From Desulfurobacterium sp. TC5-1 (GTDB lineage Bacteria; Aquificota; Aquificia; Desulfurobacteriales; Desulfurobacteriaceae), in the NCBI RefSeq assembly GCF_000421485.1, contig NZ_ATXC01000001.1, positions 744,001-808,000 on the forward strand: 64,000 nucleotides of DNA. The letters run 5' to 3'. The notes under the pieces are model-generated. The model saw only the letters and a list, made by a program, of their open reading frames with translations. It had not been told where the DNA came from and did no database searches. Shown piece by piece: positions 51,542 to 60,754 of the stretch. Each line of letters starts with the position of its first letter. Within the stretch, counting starts at the first letter, position 1. The position numbers and the translations under genes are program-made.

Positions 51542-52861
51542 ATGATAGCACGTTACTCACTTCCAGAAATGAGCTCTGTCTGGGATTTACAGAACAAATA
51601 CAGAACATGGCTAAAGGTTGAGATCGCCGCAACGAAAGCATGGGTTGAACTTGGCAAAGTTCCTGAAGAAGCACTTAAAACAATTGAAGAAAAGACAAAA
51701 GAGTACATAGAAGGCAAAAAAGAATTTGACATCAACAGGATAAATGAGATTGAATCTATAACAAACCACGATGTTATAGCATTTTTAACCTACATAAAAG
51801 AAATAGTCGGTGATGCTGCCAAGTATTTACACTTTGGTATGACATCCTCAGACATGCTTGACACTGCATTTGCGATCCAAATAAAAGAGGCTGGCGAAAT
51901 ACTCCTGAAGGACATAGATAGAATCCTTGAGGCAATAAAAAGAAGAGCTCTTGAGCACAAATACACCGTAATGATAGGAAGAACTCACGGCATACACGCA
52001 GAACCTATAACGTTTGGTCTCAAATTAGCTATCTGGTACGAAGAGATGAAAAGAAACAGAGAAAGGCTTGAAGCAGCCGTAAAAAGAGCTGCTGTCGGGA
52101 AAATTTCTGGTGCTGTTGGAACCTATGCCAACATAGATCCAAGAGTTGAAGAGATAGCCTGCAGAGAGCTCGGCATAGGTCATGCAAAGGTTTCAAACCA
52201 GGTAGTCCAAAGAGACAGACACGCTGAATTCTTAAACACATTAGGTCTCATTGCAAGCTCTATAGAACAATTTGCAACAGAGATAAGACATCTTCAAAGA
52301 ACAGAAGTAAGAGAAGTGGAAGAACCGTTCAGAAAAGGCCAAAAAGGCTCTTCTGCAATGCCTCACAAGAGGAATCCTATCCTTTCTGAAAGGCTGTGTG
52401 GATTGGCACGCGTCGTGAGAAGTGCTTCTATCGTAGGTATGGAAAATATAGCCCTCTGGCACGAAAGGGACATAAGCCATTCTTCAACAGAAAGAACAAG
52501 TTTTGTGGATGCCTGCATAGCTTTAGACTACATGCTCCAGAAATTTGAATGGCTTATATCAAACTTAACAGTCTATCCCGAAAACATGATGAAAAACCTA
52601 AATCTTCTCAAAGGACTTGTCTTTTCTCAGAGAGTTCTGCTTACATTGATAGAGAAAGGCGGTCTAACAAGGGAAGAAGCCTATGCAATTGTTCAGGAAA
52701 ATGCGATGAAAGTATGGGCCGAAGGTGCTGAATTTAAAGAGTTATTGAAGAATGATGAAAGAGTTAAAAAGGTTCTAACAGATGAGGAGATAGAGGACAT
52801 TTTTGACCTTTCATACCACACAAAGCACGTTGATTACATCTTTAACAGAGTCTTTGGATAA
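51542..52861 (+). CDS. purB: Adenylosuccinate lyase
   Basis: A 439-aa fumarase/aspartase-superfamily enzyme: signature KGSSAMPHKRNPILSE, MIGRTHGIHAEPITFG and N-terminal RYSLPEMSSVWDLQNKY. It works twice in purine synthesis. Full length, ending at a shared terminator with the convergent Roadblock gene. Confidence 0.95.
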   Translation: MIARYSLPEMSSVWDLQNKYRTWLKVEIAATKAWVELGKVPEEALKTIEEKTKEYIEGKKEFDINRINEIESITNHDVIAFLTYIKEIVGDAAKYLHFGMTSSDMLDTAFAIQIKEAGEILLKDIDRILEAIKRRALEHKYTVMIGRTHGIHAEPITFGLKLAIWYEEMKRNRERLEAAVKRAAVGKISGAVGTYANIDPRVEEIACRELGIGHAKVSNQVVQRDRHAEFLNTLGLIASSIEQFATEIRHLQRTEVREVEEPFRKGQKGSSAMPHKRNPILSERLCGLARVVRSASIVGMENIALWHERDISHSSTERTSFVDACIALDYMLQKFEWLISNLTVYPENMMKNLNLLKGLVFSQRVLLTLIEKGGLTREEAYAIVQENAMKVWAEGAEFKELLKNDERVKKVLTDEEIEDIFDLSYHTKHVDYIFNRVFG

Positions 52862-52863
52862 AA

Positions 52864-52885
52864 AAGGGTGGCTTGCGCCGCCCTT
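52864..52885. terminator. Bidirectional terminator between purB and Roadblock-2
   Basis: AAGGGTGGC-TTGC-GCCGCCCTT forms a 9-bp stem (one G-T pair), with A's on the left and T's on the right, suitable for ending both converging transcripts. Confidence 0.75.
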
Positions 52886-52888
52886 ACA

Positions 52889-53269
52889 TCAAGCACCAAG
52901 AATAGACTGAATCCTCTCTATGGCATCCTCAACTTCAAGATTTAAAAGTCCAACATTTGCATCAGACTTAACCACACAAACAAGAATAGCCCTTCTTCCG
53001 GCTTTCTTAGTAAGAATATTCTGGGAAGAACATCTTATAAGTGCATCTTCAAAATCACCAGCTTCAACAACCTTCGAAAGCCTCTCAGACGTACCAACAA
53101 CAGCAGCCGCCATAGCTGCAAGCTTTTCAGCACTCAAACCTCCCTTAACCATCGTTGAAACGACAACCTGTCCGTCAGGCGTTGCAACGAGGGTACCGAG
53201 TATATCTGAACCAAGTGAATCGGCAAGAGATGACAAAACCTCTTCTAATAACTCTCTTTTGCTTGCCAT
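52889..53269 (-). CDS. Roadblock/LC7 domain protein, copy 2 (with hmdII-2)
   Basis: A 126-aa Roadblock protein about 87% identical to copy 1. Residues 42-81 (from KGGLSAEKLAAM to DALIRCS) are identical, though the codons differ at many synonymous positions, so the conservation comes from selection rather than recent copying. It lies 12 nt downstream of hmdII-2, as copy 1 lies behind hmdII-1. No hcg genes follow here. Role probably in an HmdII-linked signalling complex (inference). Confidence 0.85.
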   Translation of the reverse strand: MASKRELLEEVLSSLADSLGSDILGTLVATPDGQVVVSTMVKGGLSAEKLAAMAAAVVGTSERLSKVVEAGDFEDALIRCSSQNILTKKAGRRAILVCVVKSDANVGLLNLEVEDAIERIQSILGA

Positions 53270-53281
53270 AATTTACCTCCT

Positions 53282-54352
53282 TTATTTTCCTTCACCCTGA
53301 TAAAGTTTTTTAAGTGCTTCTCTTACAATTCCTCTTGTAACATCTTCACCGGCAAGCTCTTCCATATAGGATATAAGCATTGGAGAAGGTGCCGAAAGGA
53401 AAGTTTTCTCCTTTGGCTCAAAACATGAAGCTATACCGTCAAGACTACCTATAACTGCCTCTACATCAGAAATGTTCTCAAGGAAATCCATAGCTGCAAA
53501 AGAAACTTTCTGCACTTTCTTGTCAAATAGCATTGACTTTAAAGATTTTTTTAGGGCACCTGTACTTAAAAACTTTACAAGTCCCTCTATACCGTACTTT
53601 GCAATAATGCTTGAAACAGCCTGAAAAGCCTGCGCAAGCTGAAACTCAGTCATTGCCTTTGTTGTCTTCAAAACACTCTTTGAAATAGCATAATACTCAA
53701 GAGCACTAACTGCTGCTGAGGCTGTGGCAACAACTCCCATATCACCAACAGGAGATATAAGCTCTGCAGGAATTAAATAAGCCTCTTTTCCCGTATCCTC
53801 TGCTAACTTTTTAAGCTTCTCTATCTGTTCAGGTTTAACAATTTGCTCTTCCAAAAGCTCATTTGTAGCAATAAAATAATGAGTATGCTGGGGCGTTCCC
53901 GGAATAGCTGCTGGATGAAGAGTTGAAAAACCAATGTCTTCCCTATCTTCCATAAATAGAATATTTTTAACAGACGTTTCAAGAACAAGCACAGGCATTG
54001 TGCAGGTAGTCGCAATTACTGCATCTTTTCCAAGATAAGGAATAATTTTTTCAGCAATCTTCACGGTAAGACCACTTCTAAAAGGCGTGAAGAGAACAGC
54101 AACATCAGCATCTTTTGCTGCTTCAACATCATCGCCTGTAAGCTTTATACCTGCATCGATAAGCTTTTGTTTAAAGGATGAATCAATAGTTTCAATACGG
54201 GGATCGGCAAGTGAAACTTCGTGTCCTGCCTGAGCAAATTCAAGTGCCATTCTGGAACCACCGTATGGCGGCTCACCACCAAGAGTTTCAGGAACCTTTA
54301 AAATTTCTCTGTAATAGGTCTGATTGCCAAAACCGTAAACCGCTACTTTCAT
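53282..54352 (-). CDS. hmdII: [Fe]-hydrogenase paralog HmdII, copy 2
   Basis: A 356-aa paralog of the protein at 19898, roughly 60% identical by eye. The Fe-ligand candidate Cys117 (VIATTCTMPV), His146 (GFSTLHPAAIPG) and PPYGGSRMALEFAQAGHEV are kept; Cys114 of copy 1 is Ala here. The C-terminal third diverges most. As in copy 1, no His occupies the Hmd His14 position. It depends on the FeGP genes at 14145-19480 for cofactor. It forms a two-gene unit with Roadblock-2 and may have a distinct pterin or partner specificity. Confidence 0.9.
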   Translation of the reverse strand: MKVAVYGFGNQTYYREILKVPETLGGEPPYGGSRMALEFAQAGHEVSLADPRIETIDSSFKQKLIDAGIKLTGDDVEAAKDADVAVLFTPFRSGLTVKIAEKIIPYLGKDAVIATTCTMPVLVLETSVKNILFMEDREDIGFSTLHPAAIPGTPQHTHYFIATNELLEEQIVKPEQIEKLKKLAEDTGKEAYLIPAELISPVGDMGVVATASAAVSALEYYAISKSVLKTTKAMTEFQLAQAFQAVSSIIAKYGIEGLVKFLSTGALKKSLKSMLFDKKVQKVSFAAMDFLENISDVEAVIGSLDGIASCFEPKEKTFLSAPSPMLISYMEELAGEDVTRGIVREALKKLYQGEGK

Positions 54353-54383
54353 AATGCCTCCCTCGGTTTTTATATGTTGCGCA

Positions 54384-54413
54384 ATTTTATCATAGGATTA
54401 ATTGAGAAATCAA
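54384..54413 (-). promoter_or_regulatory. Candidate promoter of hmdII-2/Roadblock-2
   Basis: On the reverse strand TTGATT (54413-54408), 18-nt spacer, TAAAAT (54389-54384) preceded by TGA, an extended -10. CCGAGGGAGGCATT precedes the ATG at 54352. Confidence 0.5.
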
Positions 54414-54453
54414 AACAATTAGATATGTTTAAACATTATTAAAGAAAAGAGAT

Positions 54454-55149
54454 TTAAATATGAAATAGACCCAGAATCTCTTTAAATCCTGAAATTGGAT
54501 TTTCTTTATACAATCCTATGGCTTTTTTTATGATGTTTCTATCTATACCGAGGAAGGCGAGCCTTTCAGGCTTCCTGATAATGTGAAATCCAAGAAATTG
54601 GAGAAGGTTTCTTGGACTATCTGTGAATCGGGCACTTTCAAAATCTATGAATCTAACTCCCCTATCCGTCAAAATTATATGTTTTTCACCTTTTAACTCA
54701 GAATGGCTTACTCCTGCCCTGTCAAGGATAAAGCACTTCTCCAAAATCTCTCTTATAACATTCACTAATTTTTCTTTAGAGAAAAATCTTTCAAAAGAGA
54801 ACGGGAAACCGTCCACGTATTCCATGATTATCATGTCTTCATCGTAATAGTAAACAACAGGAGCAACAGACTTAGCTTCAAGGTACTCAAGAATTCTTGC
54901 CTCTTTTAAGAGAAATTGTTCTTTACCGGCATCACTCCTTGCAAACTTTATCGCTACTTTAACAGGAATGGTAAATGGATCAGAAGGTTTTATGAAACCG
55001 GAAAAAACGGTTCCTCTATACCCTTTGGCAACAAAATCATTAAGCTCAACTTCAAGATTCTCAAGTGTTTCCAATCTTCTAAGAATAACACTTTCCCGAC
55101 CGGCAGGATAATCAATCAATGACAACGATTGTAAATTCAGGGATTTCAT
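54454..55149 (-). CDS. Protein kinase-like protein
   Basis: A 231-aa eukaryotic-type kinase fold, RIO/Kdo-kinase-like. KVAIKFAR has the ATP-binding Lys, HSELKGEKHIIL stands in for the catalytic loop (HxD replaced by HSE), and FIDFESAR for the DFG. The altered catalytic loop makes activity uncertain. It overlaps the next upstream gene by 38 nt within the rpoN-glnE operon, so it may act with nitrogen regulation or envelope sugar phosphorylation; neither is shown. Confidence 0.65.
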   Translation of the reverse strand: MKSLNLQSLSLIDYPAGRESVILRRLETLENLEVELNDFVAKGYRGTVFSGFIKPSDPFTIPVKVAIKFARSDAGKEQFLLKEARILEYLEAKSVAPVVYYYDEDMIIMEYVDGFPFSFERFFSKEKLVNVIREILEKCFILDRAGVSHSELKGEKHIILTDRGVRFIDFESARFTDSPRNLLQFLGFHIIRKPERLAFLGIDRNIIKKAIGLYKENPISGFKEILGLFHI

Positions 55150-55732
55150 ACTGCTCCCTTAACATTTTCTTGACAAGCGCCTTATAAGTTATTTTATAAA
55201 TTTTTTCATCCCAATAAAACCTGTATCTCTCTAATTTAGCAGCAGCTTCCTTTAATATCTCTTCTTTTTCTGGAAGATATTTAATAAAAAAAGCAAAAAA
55301 ATCGTCCTCAAAACCTTCTAATGCCTCTTCTATCAAGTCGTCATCAAGTTCTGATATATCTTTTAATTTTTCAAGTATTAAAACATTATCAACTGGAAGA
55401 GATAAAAGAATCCCCTGAAGAATATCATAAAGATACTGCAACCGCTCTGCAGCCGAAAGCGGTGATTTATACAATTTATTTATCTTTTCTCTCTCTTTTT
55501 TCTTTTGAATTTTAAAAAGATTTTCTATTTTTTTACCAAGTTCCCTGAGCGTTTTTGGAGAATCTCCCTCCATTTCCGTAACACACTTCATAATAAATGT
55601 CTCTGGAATGGCCAAATAGTACCATCTCTTTATAATTTTCAAATCGTCATTTCCTCTAAAATACAGGTTAGGAAATGTTTCAGCAATATACTTAATTATT
55701 TCCTGTGCGTACTCGTTAAAGTTTCTATCCAT
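55112..55732 (-). CDS. Unknown helical protein in glnE operon
   Basis: A 206-aa charged, mainly helical protein (MDRNFNEYAQEIIKYIAETFP...). No motif recognised. It overlaps glnE by 37 nt and the kinase-like gene by 38 nt, indicating tight co-translation. The long overlaps at both ends suggest a conserved set in this lineage. Confidence 0.6.
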   Translation of the reverse strand: MDRNFNEYAQEIIKYIAETFPNLYFRGNDDLKIIKRWYYLAIPETFIMKCVTEMEGDSPKTLRELGKKIENLFKIQKKKEREKINKLYKSPLSAAERLQYLYDILQGILLSLPVDNVLILEKLKDISELDDDLIEEALEGFEDDFFAFFIKYLPEKEEILKEAAAKLERYRFYWDEKIYKITYKALVKKMLREQYEIPEFTIVVID

Positions 55733-58377
55733 TCACAAAACTCCAGATACAGTTTTCTATTTTCTTCCATTAGATTCTCAGCATTTTTAAATTTAATGTA
55801 CTTGCCGTAAAATCTCTTTTCCGTTTCTGCCTCCCTCAAAAGTGAAAAAACAGTGTAAAAGTCCTTACCCATCTCATCAGACAGCTTTTTAAGCACCCTG
55901 TAAACATTTCCTATCTTCTCTCCCAAAAAGAGCTGATAGGTATAAGCTATAAATTCAGAATCCACAATACCACCTTTTCCATATTTAATGAAACTTTTCT
56001 TCCCAAGCTCTCTCTCAAGCCTCTCTCTCATCAACTTAATCTCTTTCCATGTATTGATGCACAGAGGAACAGAAAAGAGAAAGTCATCAACGGCAGAAAT
56101 AACCTTTTCACGAAAAGGAACACCATCTGTAATAAGTCTGAAGCGCGTATAAGCAAGCCTTTCCCATACCCTTGCAGACTCGAAAAAATATTCTCTCATG
56201 TAACGAATAGTAAAACCTATCTCTCCTTTTTCACCAAAAGGTCTCAACCTGGTATCAACCTCATAGCCAAACGCCCTCAACCTCTCAATAAAAGCAGGAA
56301 TAGAACCGATTCCCTGTTCCTTATCCTTCTCATTTTGAAAAATGAAAAGCAGGTCAAGATCAGAACCAACGTTCATCTCTTTGCTTCCAAACTTCCCCAG
56401 TGAAGCAACTGCAAAAAGCGGATTCATCTCTTCATAAATTTTAAGTAAAACAACGTCCGTTACATTTGTAAGCTCTTTATTGAAAGCTTCCATATCAGTT
56501 CTTCCAAGAAGCTTCCTTAATACAACCCTAACCTCTTCAAGATTCTTTGAAAGTCTATCGTTGTTTAACAGTTGAAATGTTTCCCTCACAGCACTTACAG
56601 TTCTGGGATTCTCTATACCTTCAGGATCAAAGAGATACTCCATTATCTCCGGCGTTTCAACAAACCGCTTTATGAAAAAGTCTTTAAGAGAAAGAAGCAT
56701 AAGGAGAACCTTTAGCGTATTTATCTGCTTTAGGTAAGAAAGGAAATAGATCCTCCCCTCTTCCTTCTCAAGAAAAGATACAAGATTCTTCATGCACAGC
56801 TTTGAATCGGGCATCTCAAATATGAGATCTATAAAAGTATCACCCATTAAATCCAATTGATTCTGAGCTTCCGCAGATAGCAATTTTCCGTTAAAAAGGT
56901 AATCTATGAACCTTTTTATTTCTTCTGGCTCAAAGAACTCTTTACGTCTTAAGTCCTCAATAGTTAAAGATGAAAGCGTTTTCTTCTTTTCCGTCGGGAA
57001 AAACCTGTCAAAGAGATAGTGAACAGCATCCATAGTCTCTCTTAACTTAGAGACAAAAACTTCTCTGCTTGAAAAGCCCATCTTCAATGCAAGTTCTTCT
57101 GCCTCTTCACTTTCTGGATGAAAAGTCTGAGTCTGACGAAAGTGAGTTACCTGAATCATGTGTTCTGTCTGTCTCAAAAACTCATAGCTCTCTTTCAGTG
57201 TTTTATATTCAACTTCTGTAAGGAAACCCCAACGTCTCAACTTATCAAGGGCGATAAGTGTGTTTCGCGAACGAATGTTTTTATTTTTTCCACCGTAAAT
57301 TATCTGAAAAGCCTGAACAATAAACTCTATCTCCCTAATGCCACCTTCGCCAAGTTTAACATCTATCTTGTTCAGTTTTTTAGACACTTTTGCTTTTATA
57401 AGCTCTTTAAGCCTTAAAACCTCTTCTATAAGAGTGAAATCAATGTACTTTCTGTAAACAAAAGGTGTTATCAATTTCTCAAACTCAATACCTGTCACCT
57501 TCAAATCACCAGCAGCAGGTCTTGATTTCAGAAGGGCAAACCGCTCCCAGGGTCTTGCCACAGCAGTGTAGTATTCTTCAAGGGCCTCTATGTCGTTACA
57601 GATAGGGCCCATTGTTCCGTTTGGACGAAGTCTTAAATCAATCTCAAAACATTTTCCATCTTTTGTGGTTTCCGTCACAAGCTTTGTAATGTATTCAGAA
57701 AGAAGAGAAAAATAATCGTGATTATCAAGCTTTCCATAGCTTCCGCCTGAAGTCTTACCGTATCTTGAAAAGTAAACGTATATAACGTCAAGATCGGAAG
57801 AGTAGTTAAGCTCAAAACCTGAAGCTTTCCCCATATCAACGATACAGAAGTCACTGTTTTCAGGCCTTCCATACCGCTTTTCCATCACACTTTTTGCAAA
57901 TTCAAAAGCCGCCCCCATAATGGAATCGTGCAAGAGAGTGACATCTCTCGTTAAAAAGATAAGCGAATCCATTTTACAGATATCTCTCAAAACAATCCTG
58001 CCCATGTGAAGACAGTGATGAAATCTTATGAGTCGTTTAAAGCCCGCTTCGTCCCCTTCTTTCCATCCGGAAACCACAAAATCCTCAGGTGAAAGCTTCT
58101 TTTTGTAGATATTTTTAAGCTCTGGAATAAACTCAGGATGGATAACGAAAAAATCACCCAAAAATTGAGAAAAAGAGAAAAGTTTTATAAGGTCTTCTAA
58201 AAATTCATCCTGCAAAAAATCGGGTAAGCCTTCAGGAAATCTTTCTCTAAGTTTATCAACAAGTATAAGGGCTCTCCTAACATTCGGAAGTTTCTCTTTA
58301 CCTTCTTCAATAATATCAAGTGCCCTTTGCCAGCTTTCTGGATATTCGTTTCGGCACTTTTCAAGGAGATATCTCAT
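55696..58377 (-). CDS. glnE: Glutamine synthetase adenylyltransferase GlnE
   Basis: An 893-aa protein with two nucleotidyltransferase halves: LNYSSDLDVIYVYF (N-half, de-adenylylation) and MNVGSDLDLLFIFQN (C-half, adenylylation), each followed by the EIDLRLRPNG / EVDTRLRPFG motif. It controls glutamine synthetase in response to nitrogen. It overlaps rpoN by 4 nt. Slightly shorter than the E. coli enzyme but complete. Confidence 0.92.
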   Translation of the reverse strand: MRYLLEKCRNEYPESWQRALDIIEEGKEKLPNVRRALILVDKLRERFPEGLPDFLQDEFLEDLIKLFSFSQFLGDFFVIHPEFIPELKNIYKKKLSPEDFVVSGWKEGDEAGFKRLIRFHHCLHMGRIVLRDICKMDSLIFLTRDVTLLHDSIMGAAFEFAKSVMEKRYGRPENSDFCIVDMGKASGFELNYSSDLDVIYVYFSRYGKTSGGSYGKLDNHDYFSLLSEYITKLVTETTKDGKCFEIDLRLRPNGTMGPICNDIEALEEYYTAVARPWERFALLKSRPAAGDLKVTGIEFEKLITPFVYRKYIDFTLIEEVLRLKELIKAKVSKKLNKIDVKLGEGGIREIEFIVQAFQIIYGGKNKNIRSRNTLIALDKLRRWGFLTEVEYKTLKESYEFLRQTEHMIQVTHFRQTQTFHPESEEAEELALKMGFSSREVFVSKLRETMDAVHYLFDRFFPTEKKKTLSSLTIEDLRRKEFFEPEEIKRFIDYLFNGKLLSAEAQNQLDLMGDTFIDLIFEMPDSKLCMKNLVSFLEKEEGRIYFLSYLKQINTLKVLLMLLSLKDFFIKRFVETPEIMEYLFDPEGIENPRTVSAVRETFQLLNNDRLSKNLEEVRVVLRKLLGRTDMEAFNKELTNVTDVVLLKIYEEMNPLFAVASLGKFGSKEMNVGSDLDLLFIFQNEKDKEQGIGSIPAFIERLRAFGYEVDTRLRPFGEKGEIGFTIRYMREYFFESARVWERLAYTRFRLITDGVPFREKVISAVDDFLFSVPLCINTWKEIKLMRERLERELGKKSFIKYGKGGIVDSEFIAYTYQLFLGEKIGNVYRVLKKLSDEMGKDFYTVFSLLREAETEKRFYGKYIKFKNAENLMEENRKLYLEFCEWIETLTSTHRK

Positions 58378-59681
58378 TTTTCTTTCCTCTCAAAAGCACC
58401 GGGAATGCCCATCTCCTCCCTATACTTTGCAACAGTTCGTCTTGCTATCTTAATACCACGTTTACCAAGCATAGTCGCTATCTTGGAATCACTGAGAGGC
58501 TTCCTCTTATCTTCAGTTTCAATAATTTCCTTTATAGCTTCCTTTATAACATCAACGCTAGTACCTGAAACAGAACGCCTGAAGAAAACCTTAAACGGGT
58601 AAACTCCAAAAGGTGTTTCAACAAACTTGTCCTTTACAGCGCGACTTATGGTTGATTCATGAATGGAAAGCTTTTCCGCAATTTCCCTATAGGATAACGG
58701 CCTTATAGCAGATTCACCGCGTTTTAGGAAATCTATCTGATGAGAAAAAACAGCCTCACCTATGGCTTTAAGAGTAGCATTTCTTTGCTCAATAGCCTTT
58801 TTCAGGTTAAGCGCCCTCTGATACTTTTCAGTAAGATACCTTTTAAGCTTTTCCGTATCGGCAGAACGAAGGTACGAAGAATTTACTCTAAAACTAAAAG
58901 TTTTAGTTTTAAGAATCTTAACAATCGGTTTATCACCCTCAAGATAGACAATCAAATCAGGCGTAATCCTCACCGTTTCAGCTTCCATCCCGGGTTGTGG
59001 ATCAAGATGCTTCAAGATATTGAGAAATTCATCTAATTCTTCTTCGGTCAATCCGGTCTTTTCAAGAAACCTCTTCCTGTTTTTTCTCAAAGTTTCCATA
59101 TCTTCGATGGCCCTGATAAATTTATCGGCAACACCAAGCTCTTCAGCCTGAACCTTAAGACATTCAACTAAAGAAACAGCACCGCAACCGACAGGGTCAA
59201 AGTGCATAACTTTTTTCCTGACAGATTCAACCTTATCAACAGGAACAGAAAGGGAACGGGCTACCTCTTCAACAGGAATGGCTAAAAAACCCTTCCTATC
59301 AAGGTTATCAATAATAAAACGAGCTATCTCAAACTCATCCTTTTCAAACTCAAGATGCGCCTGTTTTAACAACCTATCACGAAGAGAAACTGGAGATGCC
59401 TTAATAGTCAGTGGATCAAAAACTTCCGAATCATCCTTTACAAAGATGTTACCCCCATCAACGACAAAATCCCAGACACTCTCAACATTTTCTTTCTGCT
59501 CCCTATGAGTTTCCTCTACCTCATCTTCAAGTTCTATAAGTGGATTGGCCTCTATCTCATCCTTAATAAGATTTTCAAGCTCAAGCACAGGAAGCTGCAA
59601 AAGTTCTATATTCTGAAGGAGTGCAGGAGTCAGTTTAAGCTCAAGAGCAAGCTGCTGCTGTAATCCAGGTTTTATTTCCAT
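58374..59681 (-). CDS. rpoN: RNA polymerase sigma-54 factor RpoN
   Basis: A 435-aa sigma-54. The Gln/Leu-rich region I (LQQQLALELKLTPALLQNIELLQLP) is followed by an acidic linker, the core-binding domain, an HTH (LSYREIAEKLSIHESTISRAVKDK) and the RpoN box ARRTVAKYREEM near the C-terminus. It directs transcription of nitrogen and other genes with AAA+ activators. Divergent from the LPS operon. Confidence 0.95.
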   Translation of the reverse strand: MEIKPGLQQQLALELKLTPALLQNIELLQLPVLELENLIKDEIEANPLIELEDEVEETHREQKENVESVWDFVVDGGNIFVKDDSEVFDPLTIKASPVSLRDRLLKQAHLEFEKDEFEIARFIIDNLDRKGFLAIPVEEVARSLSVPVDKVESVRKKVMHFDPVGCGAVSLVECLKVQAEELGVADKFIRAIEDMETLRKNRKRFLEKTGLTEEELDEFLNILKHLDPQPGMEAETVRITPDLIVYLEGDKPIVKILKTKTFSFRVNSSYLRSADTEKLKRYLTEKYQRALNLKKAIEQRNATLKAIGEAVFSHQIDFLKRGESAIRPLSYREIAEKLSIHESTISRAVKDKFVETPFGVYPFKVFFRRSVSGTSVDVIKEAIKEIIETEDKRKPLSDSKIATMLGKRGIKIARRTVAKYREEMGIPGAFERKEK

Positions 59682-59796
59682 AACGAAAACTACCTCTGCA
59701 GTCGGAATTTGTGTTGTAAAATTATGGCTGACATATAGTAATATAAGCAGACGCTAACAGCAATTAATTCAATTATACCTAATAAGGAGTCCCTAA

Positions 59797-60753
59797 GTGA
59801 GCGAGAGAATCCTTAAAATCGGAAAGCAGGTACTAAAGGAGGAAGGCGACGCATTAATCAACCTATCAGAAAGCATCGGAACTGAATTTGTTAAAGCCGT
59901 AAGTATCCTGCTGAAAACAGAAGGAAGAGTTGTCCTTACAGGAATGGGAAAATCGGGTCTTATATGTAAAAAAATAGCTGCAACGCTCTCAAGCACCGGA
60001 ACTCCCTCGTTCTACCTCCATCCAGCAGATGCTGTCCATGGAGATCTTGGAATGTTAAAAGGAGACGACACAGTAATAGCCATCTCTAACAGCGGGGAGA
60101 CTGCAGAACTTTTAAACATTATTCCTATAATAAAAAGCTTTGGAATACCCACAATAGCAATAACGAATAATCCTGTATCTTCCCTTGCAAAACTCTGTGA
60201 TGTAAGTCTTTTCCTTAATGTAAAAAAGGAAGCGTGTCCATTAGGACTTGCCCCTATGACCACAACGACAGCAACGCTTGCTCTTGGTGACGCAATAGCT
60301 GCTGCTCTCATGGTAGAAAAGGGGTTTAAAAGCGAAGACTTTGCAAGGTTCCATCCAGGTGGCAAATTGGGAATCAGACTTTCCAGAATAAAAGATCTGA
60401 TGAGGAAAGGCGAAGATGTTCCAATAGTTTCTCCCGAAACCACGATAAAAGACGCGATATATGAAATATCGTCAAAAAAGTTAGGTGCAACCTTGGTCGT
60501 TGAAAATGGGAAACTTGCAGGAATACTGACTGACGGTGATCTGAGACGGTTCTTTGAAAAGGGTGGCAACATCAGTTCCAAAGTAAAAGAGGCTATGACC
60601 GTTTCGCCAAAGACCATTGAAGAAAAGGCATTTGCCGAAAAAGCCATAGAAATAATGGAACGTTACAAGATTACAGTTCTTCCCGTCGTTGATGAATCTG
60701 GCAATTTAAAAGGCATCATTCACCTGCACGACATATTGGGTAGGAGGATTTAA
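59797..60753 (+). CDS. kdsD: Arabinose-5-phosphate isomerase KdsD
   Basis: A 318-aa protein: SIS domain (VVLTGMGKSGLICKKIAATLSS, AISNSGETAELLNI) plus two CBS domains (~200-318). It makes arabinose 5-phosphate for KDO. GTG start at 59797 with AAGGAGTCCCTAA upstream. First gene of the KDO/LPS export operon. Confidence 0.93.
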   Translation: MSERILKIGKQVLKEEGDALINLSESIGTEFVKAVSILLKTEGRVVLTGMGKSGLICKKIAATLSSTGTPSFYLHPADAVHGDLGMLKGDDTVIAISNSGETAELLNIIPIIKSFGIPTIAITNNPVSSLAKLCDVSLFLNVKKEACPLGLAPMTTTTATLALGDAIAAALMVEKGFKSEDFARFHPGGKLGIRLSRIKDLMRKGEDVPIVSPETTIKDAIYEISSKKLGATLVVENGKLAGILTDGDLRRFFEKGGNISSKVKEAMTVSPKTIEEKAFAEKAIEIMERYKITVLPVVDESGNLKGIIHLHDILGRRI

Positions 60754-60754
60754 G

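Noticed and set aside
52920-53300. 126-aa forward ORF opposite Roadblock-2
   Set aside because: Antisense shadow of a clearly conserved gene; no ribosome site and no family resemblance.
60012-60647. 211-aa reverse ORF
   Set aside because: Shadow of kdsD, whose SIS and CBS motifs are unambiguous.
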